Shown here: piece by piece, positions 1 through 10,876 of the stretch
Layout of the letters: each line of letters begins with the position of its first letter
Position numbering within the stretch: the stretch's first letter is position 1
Assembly: GCA_938017825.1 (NCBI GenBank)
Contig: CALIJE010000035.1
Location: forward strand, 1 to 58,579
Length of the DNA: 58,579 nucleotides
Reading direction: 5' to 3'
From: an uncultured Flavobacteriaceae bacterium
GTDB taxonomy: Bacteria; Bacteroidota; Bacteroidia; Flavobacteriales; Flavobacteriaceae
Notes under the pieces: generated by a model
What the model was told of the DNA's origin: nothing
The model's input: only the letters and a program-made list of their open reading frames with translations
The model's database searches: none
Translations under genes and position numbers: made by a program

Positions 1-27
1 TTAGAATTACTTGAGCGTCAATTTTGA
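1..27 (+). CDS. Possible 3' end of a gene entering from the left
   Basis: The first frame reads eight sense codons (LELLERQF) and then TGA at 25-27. This could be the C-terminus of a gene that starts before the window, but eight codons cannot be distinguished from chance. No function can be assigned. Confidence 0.2.
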   Translation, partial: LELLERQF

Positions 28-65
28 TAGCTAGCCGAAAAGTATTTTCTTTGTCGCCAGCCAAA

Positions 66-141
<76 letters not shown>

Positions 142-150
142 ATGATGCGG

Positions 151-177
151 AAAAGCTGTACGTAAGTGCAGCTTTTT
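151..177 (+). terminator. Rho-independent terminator after tRNA-Ala
   Basis: AAAAGCTGTAC pairs with GTGCAGCTTTT (one U-G pair) across a GTAA tetraloop at 162-165, and the right arm runs into a T-tract. It starts 10 bases after the tRNA and probably ends its precursor. Confidence 0.8.
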
Positions 178-237
178 GTTTTTTAGGCCCACAGCGTGGT
201 GTTTTTTGACTAAATTGAATACTTGATTTCAGTCGAT

Positions 238-630
238 ATGGAAACAACAGTTGCGAAAAACAGCAGTGCATATATAAACCTTATTGATATGTATTGTGAG
301 GCATGGAATGAACCGGAGGATCATAAGAGAAGGGTTCTCCTTACCGAAATTTGGTCCTCAGCGGGGGAGTATGTAGACCCGCGGGTCTATTTAAAAGGAG
401 TTGATGCTTTAGTTGCTCATATAGGCACGATACAAAGTGGTAGGCCTGGAACCAAAATTTCGCGCACAACGCATTTAGAAGTGCATCACCAAATAGGAAG
501 ATTCGAATGGCATTTGCAAAAGGCTGATGATACCATTATTTTATCGGGTATCGATATCGCTTATTTTACTGATGATGGTAGTAGAATAAGTAAGATTATT
601 GGTTTTTTTGGGGAGCTACAACCGATATAA
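238..630 (+). CDS. NTF2/SnoaL-like fold protein
   Basis: Protein of 130 residues starting METTVAKN. The frame can be extended to a TTG at 223, but the ATG at 238 is the ordinary choice. The order of elements fits the NTF2-like superfamily: an N-terminal helix with YCEAWNE, the pattern YVDPRVYLKG, a central HLEVHH strand and a final strand ending GFFGEL. Such small cone-shaped domains bind or isomerise small hydrophobic ligands; no catalytic residue can be fixed here, so substrate and role are unknown. There is no signal peptide, so it is probably cytoplasmic. It lies 83 bases before an SDR oxidoreductase on the same strand, with which it may be co-transcribed. Confidence 0.75.
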   Translation: METTVAKNSSAYINLIDMYCEAWNEPEDHKRRVLLTEIWSSAGEYVDPRVYLKGVDALVAHIGTIQSGRPGTKISRTTHLEVHHQIGRFEWHLQKADDTIILSGIDIAYFTDDGSRISKIIGFFGELQPI

Positions 631-713
631 AAAGCGTTATTGAAACCGAATGTCATAAGGTTCAAAACAGATTTTCGAGCCAATACACACAAATTCAATA
701 AGAAGAAAAATTT

Positions 714-1424
714 ATGAGTTTAGAAAGAAAGGTCGTCTATATTACCGGAGGCTCTAAGGGTATTGGCTTTGGGGTCGCAAAAAAATTGGTTTCGGAAGGT
801 ATGAAAGTTGCCATTAGTGGTAGAAACCTTAAAACAGTAACACAAGCGGCAACTTATTTGGGGGACTCCTCCAACGTTCTTGCTATTGCCTCTGATGTGA
901 CCAAATTAGATTCGGAAAAAGCCGCCATCGAAAAAATCATCGCTACCTGGGGCCAAGTTGATGTGGTCTTGGCCAACGCCGGAATTGGGCATTTTGCTCC
1001 TGTTGATGAACTAGGCCACGAACAATGGCACAGTATGATAAACACTAATCTGAACGGTGTTTTTCACACCTTAAAAGCCGCTGTTGAAGCGCTTAAGAAG
1101 TCGAAAGGGTATTATATGACTTTGGCTAGTTTGGCTGGGTGTAATTTTTTTGCCTCGGGCGCTGGATACAACGCCACCAAGTTTGCAGTCGTTGGTTTTA
1201 CCCAAGCTGTTATGCTGGATCTTCGCAAATACGATATAAAGGTATCTACTATAATGCCTGGCTCGGTTGCGACTCATTTCAATGGTAATGAACCCGACGA
1301 GAAAGACGCATGGAAAATACAGCCTGAGGATATAGGAGATTTGGTTGTTGACCTACTGAAAATGCACCCAAGAACCCTACCTAGTAAAATAGAGGTGCGC
1401 CCAACTCGTCCTGATAAAAAATAG
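714..1424 (+). CDS. SDR family oxidoreductase
   Basis: Short-chain dehydrogenase/reductase of 236 residues, the classical single-domain length. The nucleotide-binding motif TGGSKGIG is at residues 11-18, NAG appears in the middle, and the catalytic Ser and Tyr-x-x-x-Lys are in LASLAG and GYNATK. The glycine motif and the classical catalytic set support an NAD(P)H-dependent carbonyl/alcohol oxidoreductase; the substrate cannot be read from sequence. The stop codon TAG (1422-1424) abuts the stop codon of the convergent nuclease gene at 1425 with no spacer, so there is no room for a terminator between them. Confidence 0.92.
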   Translation: MSLERKVVYITGGSKGIGFGVAKKLVSEGMKVAISGRNLKTVTQAATYLGDSSNVLAIASDVTKLDSEKAAIEKIIATWGQVDVVLANAGIGHFAPVDELGHEQWHSMINTNLNGVFHTLKAAVEALKKSKGYYMTLASLAGCNFFASGAGYNATKFAVVGFTQAVMLDLRKYDIKVSTIMPGSVATHFNGNEPDEKDAWKIQPEDIGDLVVDLLKMHPRTLPSKIEVRPTRPDKK

Positions 1425-4175
1425 TTAAACGGCTTTTTCGGTGAGCGGAATTTTAGGATTAAAAATTTCAAGTACCAGTCGATCAAGTTGCTGCTTAAAA
1501 TTTTCGAGTGTCTCTTTAGTAATGTCGGTTACTTTATCGGCACCCCTTCCTTTTTTGTCTTTCTTTGCGAAAGGCATCAATCCAGAATTAAGATTTTTGA
1601 AAGAGATAATGCCGGCTGTCGAACGGTTGCCATATGAAGTAGTATCGTACATAAAGGCATAACAAAGCAATTGAAAGGCCTTGTTATATTCATAATCGAC
1701 CGTAAGATCTTCCCAATCAATTATTTCCACATTTTTGGGCGCTACCGTTCCGGTTTTGAAATCGATGATTCGTAACCTGCCATCATATTCATCAATTCGA
1801 TCTAGCTTCCCTTTTAAAGCAATTGGGAAATCAATTTCTGGAATGTTAAGTTGCGTATGTAATTTCTGTTCAAGCGCAAGGATCTTAATTTCATGTGTTT
1901 TGATTTCTTTTAGTTCCATTTCGATAAAGCTTTCGATGTAACGTACGACCACATGAAAGGCGATCAAGTTTTTTCCACGACTAATATCTCCATCGGCATA
2001 ACTTATTTTAAAATGTTCTGTTACGATTTGGGCAGTTTTTTGTTTGGCCGCTTTGAGCATCTCTTCGGTTAGTATTTCTCCGATAAATGGATGGTATAAT
2101 TCCTCTAAACTGTCATGCACTATGGTGCCAAAGGTATCGTGAGCAACTGTTTCTTCTACTTCCGAAACATCGTTTAGGCCAAGCAAATTTCTGGTATAAA
2201 AGTCGATCGGGTTACGAATGTAGTTACTCAAAGATGTAGGGGAGAACCCATTTTCGGCGTGTGCCTTAATGAGACTTATGAGGCCGTTATCCTTTTGTAT
2301 TACCTCTGGAGTCTGAATTACTGGTGTGAGTCTTGGAGCGGCTATTATTTCAGTGATTTGCGGTCTTATATTCGGATCTGTAAGCAATTGATGAATCAGC
2401 CTACTTTTCTCTCCTCCTTCGAGCACATCAGGTTCTGTATTGTACAAGATGTAAATATTCTTGGCACGTTGCAGAAGCCTGTAGAAGTGATACGTATACA
2501 CAGCATCTTTTTCCTTATATGTAGGAAGATTGAAGGCCTTTTTTAAGTCAAAAGGAATGAACGAATTATTTGACTTTCCGGAAGGAAGAATGCCTTCGTT
2601 GACCGAGGTCAGAATCACTGTTTCAAAATCGAGATTACGACTTTCTAGCATCCCCATTATTTGTAGACCTTGAAGAGGTTCTCCCTGAAAATCCAAGGTT
2701 TCAGATGAAAGGAGTTCTTTAAATAGACCCATGAGTGATTTCATATCCTTAATGAACGGGTATTTTTCCAAATGTCCCTGAAGTTGTAAGAACAGTTGAT
2801 GAAAGCGATATAGTTGTTCTAACGATAGGGAATCTTCATTTTTGGTTAACCGTTCTTTCAGCACGAGAACAAGTTCAGCGCACTTTTGAACAAAATGCTT
2901 TGGTGTAGGATTATCAGCGAAAAACAATAGTTTTACTGTAGGGCTTTCGGCAGAGGCCTGCATGAGTTTTTTAGTAGTAATGAAGGCCCAGTTATTGGTT
3001 TTGATTTTTTCGATGAGCAATTGTGCCATGTTCATTTCCTCACCTGAAAAGAGTATCTGTATATACGGGTTTGATAAAAAGCTTAGTATTGCTTTATAAA
3101 ACCAACCTTGATCATCCTTGTTGATGTATAGCGTAGTGAATTGGACAAAAAGGGAAGCCAAATTTGTTTTGGCCAACGGGTAACCCATAGTAATGTTCAC
3201 TTTGGATACACTTTCAGGAATTGAATTTAAAATAGGATTAAGAAGGGTTTCATCGCCAAGCACAACTGCGGTTTGTTTAAGGCCATCAGAGTTGGCACCA
3301 TGAATATCTTCTATTAGCCCCCCTACATATTTCGCCTGTGAAACGTTTTTAGGCACTCCTATGATCTCTATATTTTTTGCTGTGTTAAACCGATCGCTTA
3401 CACCATTTAGTGCATTCGATTTAAAATGGGGCCACTTTTTTTGATGATTTCGAATAAAGTATGCGGCATCATGTACAGGGTCGTTCAGAAAATAGTTGTC
3501 AATGTCCCAAAAGATTTCTGTTTTGGGCTGCTGCAGAATGCGTTGAATAATTTGTTCCTCGGCGGTATTCAGTGCATTAAATCCTATAAATACATGAACT
3601 TTATCTGAAGCAGATTCTAAGTACCGCTCTAAATGCAGATGCGCAGTGCGGTAAACCAGCCCCTGATGACCTAACCCTTTCTCTAGTAAGGACGTATTAA
3701 AGTTTTCATAGAGCCGATCGATGTTTTTCCAAAATGACAAATAATCTTCCATCATCTGGGTTCTTTCTAAACCAGGGCCCCAGGCTCCAATTTCTTGTAT
3801 TGCTGAAAGATTGATGAATAATTGGGAGGTATCTATAAGATAACGATCTAGTTCATTAAAATCCTGCAACAGGGTCTGCCCCCATTTCGAAAAGGCGTAA
3901 AAGTTGTCTTTTTCCCCCTGGGTCAGTTCTTCATAGACATGGTAAAGCTCAAAGAGCTGTTCGGTATTCGAAGCATAGGCCAAACCTGAAATTTGTTCTA
4001 TAAAACTTTCAATGCTATGAATGTCAGGCGCAAATGCCGTAATCTCAGAAGAGTTGGCCAGTGCATTGCGTACAAAGGTGCCGGCACGTTTGCTTGGAAG
4101 TACAAAGACCAGATTTTCTAAGGAAGTGTATTTGGTTCTTACTTTAGTAACGACTTCTTCCAAAAAACTCTGCAT
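1425..4175 (-). CDS. AddB-like PD-(D/E)XK nuclease / inactivated helicase subunit
   Basis: Protein of 916 residues. The N-terminus has VLPSKRAGTFVRNAL, which resembles the AddB/RecC start region, while a convincing Walker A motif is absent. The C-terminus holds a PD-(D/E)XK nuclease: LKGKLDRID, then RIIDFKTG near residue 800 and QLLCYAFMY after it, the usual D, DxK and QxxxY series. In this family the protein partners an AddA/RecB helicase to resect double-strand breaks; the likely partner is encoded at 6917-10021 on the same strand, separated by kbl and ompA. The alternative is a free-standing nuclease. A TATTTTTG box (4180-4187) lies only four bases before the ATG, so a leaderless transcript is possible. 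Confidence 0.82.
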   Translation of the reverse strand: MQSFLEEVVTKVRTKYTSLENLVFVLPSKRAGTFVRNALANSSEITAFAPDIHSIESFIEQISGLAYASNTEQLFELYHVYEELTQGEKDNFYAFSKWGQTLLQDFNELDRYLIDTSQLFINLSAIQEIGAWGPGLERTQMMEDYLSFWKNIDRLYENFNTSLLEKGLGHQGLVYRTAHLHLERYLESASDKVHVFIGFNALNTAEEQIIQRILQQPKTEIFWDIDNYFLNDPVHDAAYFIRNHQKKWPHFKSNALNGVSDRFNTAKNIEIIGVPKNVSQAKYVGGLIEDIHGANSDGLKQTAVVLGDETLLNPILNSIPESVSKVNITMGYPLAKTNLASLFVQFTTLYINKDDQGWFYKAILSFLSNPYIQILFSGEEMNMAQLLIEKIKTNNWAFITTKKLMQASAESPTVKLLFFADNPTPKHFVQKCAELVLVLKERLTKNEDSLSLEQLYRFHQLFLQLQGHLEKYPFIKDMKSLMGLFKELLSSETLDFQGEPLQGLQIMGMLESRNLDFETVILTSVNEGILPSGKSNNSFIPFDLKKAFNLPTYKEKDAVYTYHFYRLLQRAKNIYILYNTEPDVLEGGEKSRLIHQLLTDPNIRPQITEIIAAPRLTPVIQTPEVIQKDNGLISLIKAHAENGFSPTSLSNYIRNPIDFYTRNLLGLNDVSEVEETVAHDTFGTIVHDSLEELYHPFIGEILTEEMLKAAKQKTAQIVTEHFKISYADGDISRGKNLIAFHVVVRYIESFIEMELKEIKTHEIKILALEQKLHTQLNIPEIDFPIALKGKLDRIDEYDGRLRIIDFKTGTVAPKNVEIIDWEDLTVDYEYNKAFQLLCYAFMYDTTSYGNRSTAGIISFKNLNSGLMPFAKKDKKGRGADKVTDITKETLENFKQQLDRLVLEIFNPKIPLTEKAV

Positions 4176-4190
4176 GGCCCAAAAATAAAA

Positions 4191-4219
4191 AAAGCCTCGA
4201 CGATATCGTCGAGGCTTTT
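4191..4219 (-). terminator. Terminator after the OmpA gene
   Basis: A perfect 28-nt palindrome (AAAGCCTCGACGAT followed by its complement) lies 25 bases past the OmpA stop codon. On the minus strand it runs into a T-tract. A near twin with the same GCCTCGA stem core ends pyk at 20581. Confidence 0.85.
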
Positions 4220-4243
4220 AAATTTATTTGAAAGAACTGAAGC

Positions 4244-5608
4244 TTACTTGATCAAATTGATTTCAACTCTTCTGTTCTCTTTTCTACCAGCTCTAGTCTT
4301 ATTGTCAGCGATAGGTCTGTCCTCACCGTAACCGGCAGCAGTCAATCTATCAGCTCCAATACCTTCTGCAACTAGGAAGTCTCTCACAGCATTCGCTCGT
4401 GATTCAGAAAGCTTTTGATTCGTAGCAGCTCCACCTTGACTATCTGTGTGACCTTCTACAGAGAAGCGTGCATTAGGATATTCATTAAGAATTTGGATGA
4501 TATCAACGAATACTCCTGTAGCTTCAGGCTTAAGAGATGACTTGCCTGTATCGAACAAGATTGTTTTAGCGTAGTCATTTAATCTTTTCTGAACTTCTTC
4601 AGTTACCTCAGGACAACCATTGTTGGCTACAGTTCCAGCAACATCAGGACAAGCATCATCTTTATCCAATACGCTGTCACCATCTTTATCTGCCCAAGGG
4701 CATCCTTTATTCTCAGCAGGACCAGCTTCAGCAGGACACTCATCATCTTTATCAGCTACACCGTCTCCGTCACCATCAGGACATCCACCTAAGTTGGCCA
4801 AACCAGCTTCAGAAGGACAAGCATCGTCTTTATCAGCAACACCATCACCATCAGCATCAGGACAGCCGTTCATCTCTTTAGAACCAGCTTCGTTAGGACA
4901 GCTATCTTTGCTATCTTCGATTCCATCACCATCAGCATCCGGACAACCGTTGAAAGCCTCAAGACCAGCTATTTCTGGACAGGCATCATCTCTATCGTAG
5001 ATGCCATCACCGTCAGTATCCGTTCCACCGAACTTCACGTTAAGGCCAAGTAAATGTTGCCAGTGCTTAGGAAAAGTTGCGTTGGCACCTCCAATATAAT
5101 AATCTTCGAAGGCATGCTTGTAGCCAGATTGAAGATTAAGACCTAGGTTTTCCGTAAACCAAATGTTGATACCCAAAGCTCCGTTGACGGTACCTGCTCC
5201 GATTTCATCAATCCAAGTATAACCACCACCTACTTCAATGTAAGGGTCAATCATTTTATTTTTAAGAAAGTTGTACTTAACAGTACCATCGATTGCATAG
5301 TGAGAAAGGTCGAAACCATCCGCATTACCAAGTTTTTCGATTTTATTCAAAGAACCTCTAGCACCGACGGAAAAACCATCACCGACATGCTTTGATATAC
5401 CGATATAAGAAACAGATGGAAGAATGTTCCAGTGATCTGTAACGTTATATAGCTCTTTAGCGAAACCTCCACTGTCTCCAGTTGGGTAGGTATCGATGGC
5501 ATTTATACCAAAACTAAACTGCCAGGGGTTGTTTTCGTCTTGAGCTTGCATGCTGTTAAAACCTACACAAAGTAGGGCAGCAATCAATAATTTGCTAAGA
5601 TGTTTCAT
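4244..5608 (-). CDS. OmpA family outer membrane protein with TSP3 calcium repeats
   Basis: Protein of 454 residues with a signal peptide ending in SMQAQ. The first 200 or so residues are rich in aromatic beta strands and glycine and look like an OmpA/OprF eight-stranded barrel. A run of five DxDGDG-x-D-x-x-DxCP thrombospondin type-3 repeats (about residues 200-315) follows and should bind calcium. The C-terminal OmpA peptidoglycan-binding domain contains [21 protein letters not shown] and NRRVEI. The architecture tethers the outer membrane to peptidoglycan and is among the most abundant outer-membrane proteins in Flavobacteriaceae. It has its own strong promoter and terminator, so it is monocistronic. 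Confidence 0.95.
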   Translation of the reverse strand: MKHLSKLLIAALLCVGFNSMQAQDENNPWQFSFGINAIDTYPTGDSGGFAKELYNVTDHWNILPSVSYIGISKHVGDGFSVGARGSLNKIEKLGNADGFDLSHYAIDGTVKYNFLKNKMIDPYIEVGGGYTWIDEIGAGTVNGALGINIWFTENLGLNLQSGYKHAFEDYYIGGANATFPKHWQHLLGLNVKFGGTDTDGDGIYDRDDACPEIAGLEAFNGCPDADGDGIEDSKDSCPNEAGSKEMNGCPDADGDGVADKDDACPSEAGLANLGGCPDGDGDGVADKDDECPAEAGPAENKGCPWADKDGDSVLDKDDACPDVAGTVANNGCPEVTEEVQKRLNDYAKTILFDTGKSSLKPEATGVFVDIIQILNEYPNARFSVEGHTDSQGGAATNQKLSESRANAVRDFLVAEGIGADRLTAAGYGEDRPIADNKTRAGRKENRRVEINLIK

Positions 5609-5642
5609 GTTTAAATTTTTAAGTTTAAGTGTTTATTCGACG

Positions 5643-5673
5643 CAAATGTAGCGTGTTAATTATTATTAACAAA
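5643..5673 (-). promoter_or_regulatory. Promoter of the OmpA gene
   Basis: On the minus strand TTTG (5670-5673) is followed after 19 bases by TACATTTG (5643-5650). This is an exact match to the Bacteroidota -33/-7 consensus TTTG-N19-TAnnTTTG. The start codon is about 35 bases downstream. It is the best promoter in the window and serves as the reference for the weaker ones. Confidence 0.8.
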
Positions 5674-5721
5674 ATCAATCGTTTATTTTTTTCTGTGCAT
5701 TTCGTGGGAGAAATTGCACAT

Positions 5722-6915
5722 TTAAACGACATTTAAGGCCTTTCCGACCTCTCGAAAAGCACTAACGGCCTTATCCAAATTTTGTTGTGTATGGGCCGCT
5801 GAAATTTGTACACGAATTCTGGCTTTGCCTTTTGGAACGACCGGATAAAAGAATCCGATTACATAAATACCTCGCTCTAGAAGCATATCTGCCATTTGCT
5901 GCGAAAGTTTCGCATCATAGAGCATTACCGGGACGATCGCAGACTCACCGTCTATAATTTCAAATCCGGCTTCTTTTAGTCCTTTCTTAAAATATTCGGT
6001 ATTTTGCTGAAGCCTATCGCGCAATGATGTGTTGTTTTGTAACATCTCAAACACTTTTATGGATGCTCCTACAATTGCCGGCGCCAACGAATTAGAGAAT
6101 AAATAAGGTCTAGAACGCTGTCTAAGGATTTCTATGATTTCCTTTTTACCAGTTGTATAGCCTCCCATGGCGCCTCCCAGGGCTTTGCCTAGTGTTCCCG
6201 TAATAATGTCGATTCGTCCCATTGCATTTTTCTCCTCCAGTGTTCCTCTTCCTGTTTTTCCGATGAAGCCCGCGGCATGACATTCATCTACCATGACCAT
6301 AGCGTCATAATGATCTGCTAAATCACAAATAGCATCAAGGGGTGCGAGTAGGCCATCCATAGAAAATACCCCATCGGTTACTACAATTTTGAAACGGGCA
6401 CCATCTGCATTTGCCTGTTTCAACTGCTTTTCGAGCTCGTTCATATCGTTATTGGCATATCTGTAACGCTTGGCCTTGCACAATCGAACCCCGTCTATAA
6501 TCGACGCATGGTTTAGCGAATCTGAAATAATGGCATCCTCGGCGGTGAGCAATGGTTCAAAAACACCTCCGTTGGCGTCAAAGGCCGCGGCATATAATAT
6601 GGTATCCTCCGTGCCATAGAAATCCGCGATTTTTTGCTCAAGCTCTTTGTGTATATCTTGTGTGCCGCAAATAAAGCGCACCGAGGACATTCCAAACCCA
6701 TGGGTATCTAGTGTGTCTTTTGCCGCTTGTACCACTTCCGGGTGCGAGGATAGGCCTAAATAATTATTCGCGCAGAAATTTACGACCTCCTCTCCAGTGC
6801 TGATTTTGATGACTGCATCCTGAGGCGAAGTAATAATACGTTCGCTCTTGTAAAGGCCTTCTTCTTTAATGTGGGCCAGTTCGTTTTGTAGATGTTGTTT
6901 TATTTTTCCGTACAT
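5722..6915 (-). CDS. kbl: Glycine C-acetyltransferase (2-amino-3-ketobutyrate CoA ligase)
   Basis: PLP enzyme of 397 residues, full length for the alpha-oxoamine synthase family. The pyridoxal lysine is Lys244 in TLGKALGG; Asp210 and His213 of VDECHAAG bind the cofactor ring. [24 protein letters not shown] and [10 protein letters not shown] are typical of Kbl rather than of BioF or serine palmitoyltransferase. It converts 2-amino-3-ketobutyrate and CoA to glycine and acetyl-CoA, the second step of threonine breakdown. The first enzyme (threonine dehydrogenase) is not in the window. The start lies one base after the stop of the AddA-like gene, so the two are almost certainly co-transcribed. 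Confidence 0.94.
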   Translation of the reverse strand: MYGKIKQHLQNELAHIKEEGLYKSERIITSPQDAVIKISTGEEVVNFCANNYLGLSSHPEVVQAAKDTLDTHGFGMSSVRFICGTQDIHKELEQKIADFYGTEDTILYAAAFDANGGVFEPLLTAEDAIISDSLNHASIIDGVRLCKAKRYRYANNDMNELEKQLKQANADGARFKIVVTDGVFSMDGLLAPLDAICDLADHYDAMVMVDECHAAGFIGKTGRGTLEEKNAMGRIDIITGTLGKALGGAMGGYTTGKKEIIEILRQRSRPYLFSNSLAPAIVGASIKVFEMLQNNTSLRDRLQQNTEYFKKGLKEAGFEIIDGESAIVPVMLYDAKLSQQMADMLLERGIYVIGFFYPVVPKGKARIRVQISAAHTQQNLDKAVSAFREVGKALNVV

Positions 6916-6916
6916 A

Positions 6917-9900
6917 TTATATGAATTCAGGTGAAACTATGTTATTGCAGTAAACTAGTATTTTGTGTGCTACATGATACCCCATGTCTTCGAGGGCATC
7001 TGCATATTCGTACACTTGTTGATGATAGGTGGGGTCTTTTTTCCCTGTTTTGTAATCGATCACCGTTACCATATTATTATTGAACACCAGACGATCGGGG
7101 CGAAGTAACTTGCCTTTTTTGGTAATAATGTCTTTTTCGTTCTTTATGCTCAAGCCCAATTCGAAATAAGTTCTAAGATCTGGATGGGTTACGATGGCCG
7201 TTACCATATCCTTGATGTGCTGTACCTCATTTGAAGGGATATCGCCTTTTCTGGAAAAGAGCGATAAAGCATCTTGGAGATCTTCAGTCGTTTCTATGTA
7301 GCTCATAATATGATGTACAAGGTTGCCATGTACTATGGCTCGTTCCCGCTCTGTATCCCATAGATTGCCAGCGGACGCCAAAATTTTAAAATTTGCGCTG
7401 TTCTTGTATGTATATTGATATGGAATAGAACGGGGAGCTTGTAGGCGGTTTTTGGGTATTCCCCCTAAGTTCCCAAAATGATACATCTCTTGTTCTGCAT
7501 TCCAAAGTCCCTTTTCTTTGAGGTAATGTACAAATAGTCCTGAGTAGTTTTTGATCGGATACGCTCCCTTTTTGGGGAGTTCTTTTTTTGATATGACAAA
7601 CAAAGAATGTGCTGCCCTGGTCAAAGCCACATATAAAATGTTGAACGCGTCCAGTTCCATTTTATGTTCTTCTTCTTCTAGTGAACGTGCAGCATCTTTT
7701 CCGTAGTGGGCAACTTCCTTTTTTTCTGTTACCAAGAACCTATCAAAACCACTGTATTGTGAAGCATCTACCCTAAGCCACATTTTTTTGTCATTTCTTT
7801 TATAGAAATCCTCGTTGGCGTATGGAAAAATGACAATGGGAAATTCAAGACCTTTTGATTTATGAATCGTCATGATACGAATAGCGTTCGAAATTGCCGG
7901 CGCACTAATTGATAATTTTTCTTTTTTCTTTTCCCAATAGTCTAAAAATACCTGAACGCCTGCCCCTTCTTTATTTTCCACATCGAGCACAAAATCCATT
8001 AAGGAGACCAAGTACAAGTTGGTTTCTGGGGCTAGGTTGAATTTCTTGATTGCAAGTTCAACGATATCATAAACAGAATTTTGCTGTATTTTTTCTATTT
8101 CAAAATCGTAGGTTTTGGTAAAGAATGAATTTAGACGGTTTAGGTTGGATGTTATAAAATCATTACGGTTCGGTTCGCCTTTTGACAGGAAAGCCAGCAA
8201 CTTATAAGAGATAGTGTTGTTATTGGTTTCATTGATATAGTTCAGTAAATCGATCAAGAAACGAACTTTGTCACTGCTTTGAACAAGAAGGCTCTCTGTA
8301 GATATTATAGGAATATCTTGGTTCGTAAGAAAGCTCGCCAAGGCAACTCCTTGTTTATTATTGCGTACTAGAATACATATATCGTTATAAGCTTGGCCAT
8401 TTGGGACCACCTTCCTGATGGTTTCCAAAACGGCATTTCCGTAAAGCACGTCTTTGTCATCTGAATTCCCTTCATCCAAAAAACGAAGTTCTACATATCC
8501 GCCTTCTTTGGCATTGAGCAATTGATTGTTTCCTTCTATAAACAGCTGTTGGTACTTAGTATTGTTAAGAAACGTTCCGATATTCTGAAAAAAACCATTG
8601 TTGAATTTGACGATTTCGGAATAGCTACGATAGTTCTTTTCCAAAGGGAATACTTGTTGCGCGACAGCAAACGGAGCCGTAACCTTTGTCGCTAACTTTA
8701 GGAACTGCTCTGCCCTACCACCTCGCCATCGATAGATTGCTTGTTTGGTGTCGCCTACTAAAAACAAGGAGCCAGAATTCCCGGAGTCATCCTGACCTGA
8801 AAGGGCATTGTCTATCAAGGGTTGTAAGTTTTCCCATTGCATAACAGACGTATCCTGAAACTCATCAATAAAATAATGACGGTATTTCTCTCCCAAACGC
8901 TCGTAAATAAATGGCGCAGGTTGATCTTTAATTTCATTGGAAATTATACTATTGAATTCCGAAATCGAAAGTTGATCTCGTTCGTTTTGAATGGTTTTGA
9001 TTTCTTGTTGAATTGAGTTCAAAACAGTCATTGGCACAATGCTGCGATAGGCGTTGGCAAGAAAAGCTATTTCGTAAATGCACTGCCTTAGTTGAAGAAA
9101 TTCCGCAATAATTCGTTGCTCAACCTCAGGTGCAGGGAAGTCGAAACCTGCTTTAAGAATGTTACCCAAGGGTACATTCTCAGATAACTTATTGGCATAT
9201 AGCTTTGACGGACTGAATTCTCCTGCGCCTATTTTTTTGAAATTGTTCGGTAAAGTTTCCCTGGGAAAATCGGTAAATTCAAGCCCTGAAGACAATATAA
9301 AGTCCAAGACCGAAAGGGCACGCTCCGAACATTTTTTTTCAAGATCTTTTTTTCTTTGATCGAGTAGTTTTTTGAGTGCCAAAAAATCTGGGATACTTTT
9401 TTCAGCGAAAGTTTCTAAATGCTCCTTGTGGTTTTCTTCGAATAGTAATTTGCCTATTCTTAAAAGATCATGGGTTATGTTCCAGCTTTTGTCATCTACT
9501 ATTTTCTCTAAAGCAAAATCGAGAAGCACCTCAGTGAGCAAAGAATCTTTACCTGCTTTAAAGATCAAACGAGAAACGGCTTCGTGCAAAAGCATGTCTC
9601 TATCTAAAACCACTTCAAAATTTTGAGGAATCTTTAAATCTTTGGCAAAAGTTCGAATAAGTCTGTGCGTAAATTTGTCCAATGTAGAAACATCGAAGAA
9701 GGCATAGTTATGCAAAATTTCTTTTAGCGTTAGTCTTGCTCTTTTAGGCAACACCCCCGATTCAAAATTCAACTCTTTTCGAACGGACAAAAACAAAGGC
9801 GAGGCGCAGTCCTCATTCGTAGTATTCGAGAAATCGAAAAGGCTTTCTAAAATGCGCCGCTTCATTTCGTCGACTGCCTTATTGGTAAAGGTTAGGGCCA

Positions 9901-10021
9901 AAATTTGCCCAAAGCCTTTTTTTGTGGAAAGGATAATTTTCAGGTATTCTTTGGTAAGAGTATGGGTCTTGCCCGATCCTGCGGAAGCATTATATATTTT
10001 AAACGGACTTACCTGCACCAA
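6917..10021 (-). CDS. AddA/RecB-like UvrD-family helicase-nuclease
   Basis: Protein of 1034 residues with Walker [14 protein letters not shown] at residues 11-23, Walker [11 protein letters not shown], motif [16 protein letters not shown], motif IV LEKNYRS, motif [14 protein letters not shown] and motif [10 protein letters not shown]. The C-terminal PD-(D/E)XK nuclease has RPDRLVF and TVIDYKTGK followed by QVYEYADAL. This is the AddA architecture: a DNA helicase and nuclease that processes double-strand ends for RecA. The AddB-like candidate partner lies downstream on the same strand at 1425-4175, beyond kbl and ompA. First gene of a two-gene unit with kbl. Confidence 0.9.
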   Translation of the reverse strand: MVQVSPFKIYNASAGSGKTHTLTKEYLKIILSTKKGFGQILALTFTNKAVDEMKRRILESLFDFSNTTNEDCASPLFLSVRKELNFESGVLPKRARLTLKEILHNYAFFDVSTLDKFTHRLIRTFAKDLKIPQNFEVVLDRDMLLHEAVSRLIFKAGKDSLLTEVLLDFALEKIVDDKSWNITHDLLRIGKLLFEENHKEHLETFAEKSIPDFLALKKLLDQRKKDLEKKCSERALSVLDFILSSGLEFTDFPRETLPNNFKKIGAGEFSPSKLYANKLSENVPLGNILKAGFDFPAPEVEQRIIAEFLQLRQCIYEIAFLANAYRSIVPMTVLNSIQQEIKTIQNERDQLSISEFNSIISNEIKDQPAPFIYERLGEKYRHYFIDEFQDTSVMQWENLQPLIDNALSGQDDSGNSGSLFLVGDTKQAIYRWRGGRAEQFLKLATKVTAPFAVAQQVFPLEKNYRSYSEIVKFNNGFFQNIGTFLNNTKYQQLFIEGNNQLLNAKEGGYVELRFLDEGNSDDKDVLYGNAVLETIRKVVPNGQAYNDICILVRNNKQGVALASFLTNQDIPIISTESLLVQSSDKVRFLIDLLNYINETNNNTISYKLLAFLSKGEPNRNDFITSNLNRLNSFFTKTYDFEIEKIQQNSVYDIVELAIKKFNLAPETNLYLVSLMDFVLDVENKEGAGVQVFLDYWEKKKEKLSISAPAISNAIRIMTIHKSKGLEFPIVIFPYANEDFYKRNDKKMWLRVDASQYSGFDRFLVTEKKEVAHYGKDAARSLEEEEHKMELDAFNILYVALTRAAHSLFVISKKELPKKGAYPIKNYSGLFVHYLKEKGLWNAEQEMYHFGNLGGIPKNRLQAPRSIPYQYTYKNSANFKILASAGNLWDTERERAIVHGNLVHHIMSYIETTEDLQDALSLFSRKGDIPSNEVQHIKDMVTAIVTHPDLRTYFELGLSIKNEKDIITKKGKLLRPDRLVFNNNMVTVIDYKTGKKDPTYHQQVYEYADALEDMGYHVAHKILVYCNNIVSPEFI

Positions 10022-10128
10022 TTTTTATTGCAAATTAAGTAAAAGAAGGTAGATTGATGCACATGTATTTTATCAATATCGATTTAGTTCTTAACAAATA
10101 ATTAATGGCATTTTAGTGTTAAAAAACG

Positions 10129-10136
10129 TAGTTTTG
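10129..10136 (+). promoter_or_regulatory. Possible -7 box of the sod promoter
   Basis: TAGTTTTG matches TAnnTTTG exactly and lies 38 bases before the sod ATG. No clean TTG is found at the -33 distance, so the call rests on the -7 box alone. Confidence 0.45.
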
Positions 10137-10173
10137 AAAAACGAGAATTCTATTATCTAAAAACACTATTATT

Positions 10174-10782
10174 ATGGCTTTTGAACTACCAAATTTACCG
10201 TACGCATCAGATGCGTTAGAACCGCATATTGATTCACGGACCATGGAGATTCATCATGGGAAGCACCACAACGGATATACCACGAAATTAAACGGAGCTA
10301 TTGAAGGCACAGACCTAGAAGGAAAATCTATAGAAGATATATTGACCAATTTGGATATGGGCAATGCCGGTGTTCGAAACAACGGTGGAGGCTTTTACAA
10401 TCACTCTTTGTTTTGGAGCATCATGTCCCCAAACGGCGGAGGCACCCCTTCAGGAGCTTTGGCAAATGCAATCGATTCCGCTTTTGGTTCGTTTGACGGA
10501 TTTAAGGAAAAATTCAGTTCAGCGGCGGGTACGCGTTTCGGTTCAGGTTGGGCCTGGCTTTGTGTTCAAAAGGGAGGAGAAGTAGAAGTTTGTTCTTCCC
10601 CCAATCAAGATAATCCACTTATGCCGGGAGTTGGTTGTGGTGGGGTCCCTATTTTGGGATTGGATGTTTGGGAACATGCCTATTACTTGAATTACCAAAA
10701 TAGAAGACCTGACTATGTGAGTGCTTTTTTCAATGTGATCAACTGGGAGAAAGTGTCTCAACTTTACGAGGCGAACAAATAG
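10174..10782 (+). CDS. sodA: Superoxide dismutase, manganese type
   Basis: Protein of 202 residues, full length. The four metal ligands are visible: His27 (in EIHHGKHH), His77 (in FYNHSLFW), Asp164 and His168 (in DVWEHAYY). [13 protein letters not shown] and the Gln in NQDNPL are characteristic of manganese or cambialistic enzymes rather than strict iron enzymes; that assignment is by pattern. It dismutates superoxide to oxygen and hydrogen peroxide in the cytoplasm; there is no signal peptide. It is transcribed alone, with a -7 box upstream and a terminator 25 bases downstream. Confidence 0.96.
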   Translation: MAFELPNLPYASDALEPHIDSRTMEIHHGKHHNGYTTKLNGAIEGTDLEGKSIEDILTNLDMGNAGVRNNGGGFYNHSLFWSIMSPNGGGTPSGALANAIDSAFGSFDGFKEKFSSAAGTRFGSGWAWLCVQKGGEVEVCSSPNQDNPLMPGVGCGGVPILGLDVWEHAYYLNYQNRRPDYVSAFFNVINWEKVSQLYEANK

Positions 10783-10807
10783 CGACAACTTTACGTCTTG
10801 AATACGA

Positions 10808-10840
10808 AAAGCCCAATTCTTTACGGAATGGGCTTTTTTT
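10808..10840 (+). terminator. Terminator after sodA
   Basis: AAAGCCC/GGGCTTT plus ATTC/GAAT with a single bulged A, loop TTTACG, then a seven-T tract. It isolates sodA from the small-RNA array that follows on the other strand. Confidence 0.8.
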
Positions 10841-10876
10841 ATGTAATGTTTCTTGAGATTCAGATTCTTTTGGGTA

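Noticed and set aside
4620-5000. 126-codon plus-strand frame opposite the OmpA gene
   Set aside because: Arises from the periodic TSP3 calcium repeats on the other strand; low-complexity Ser/Pro content and no start context.
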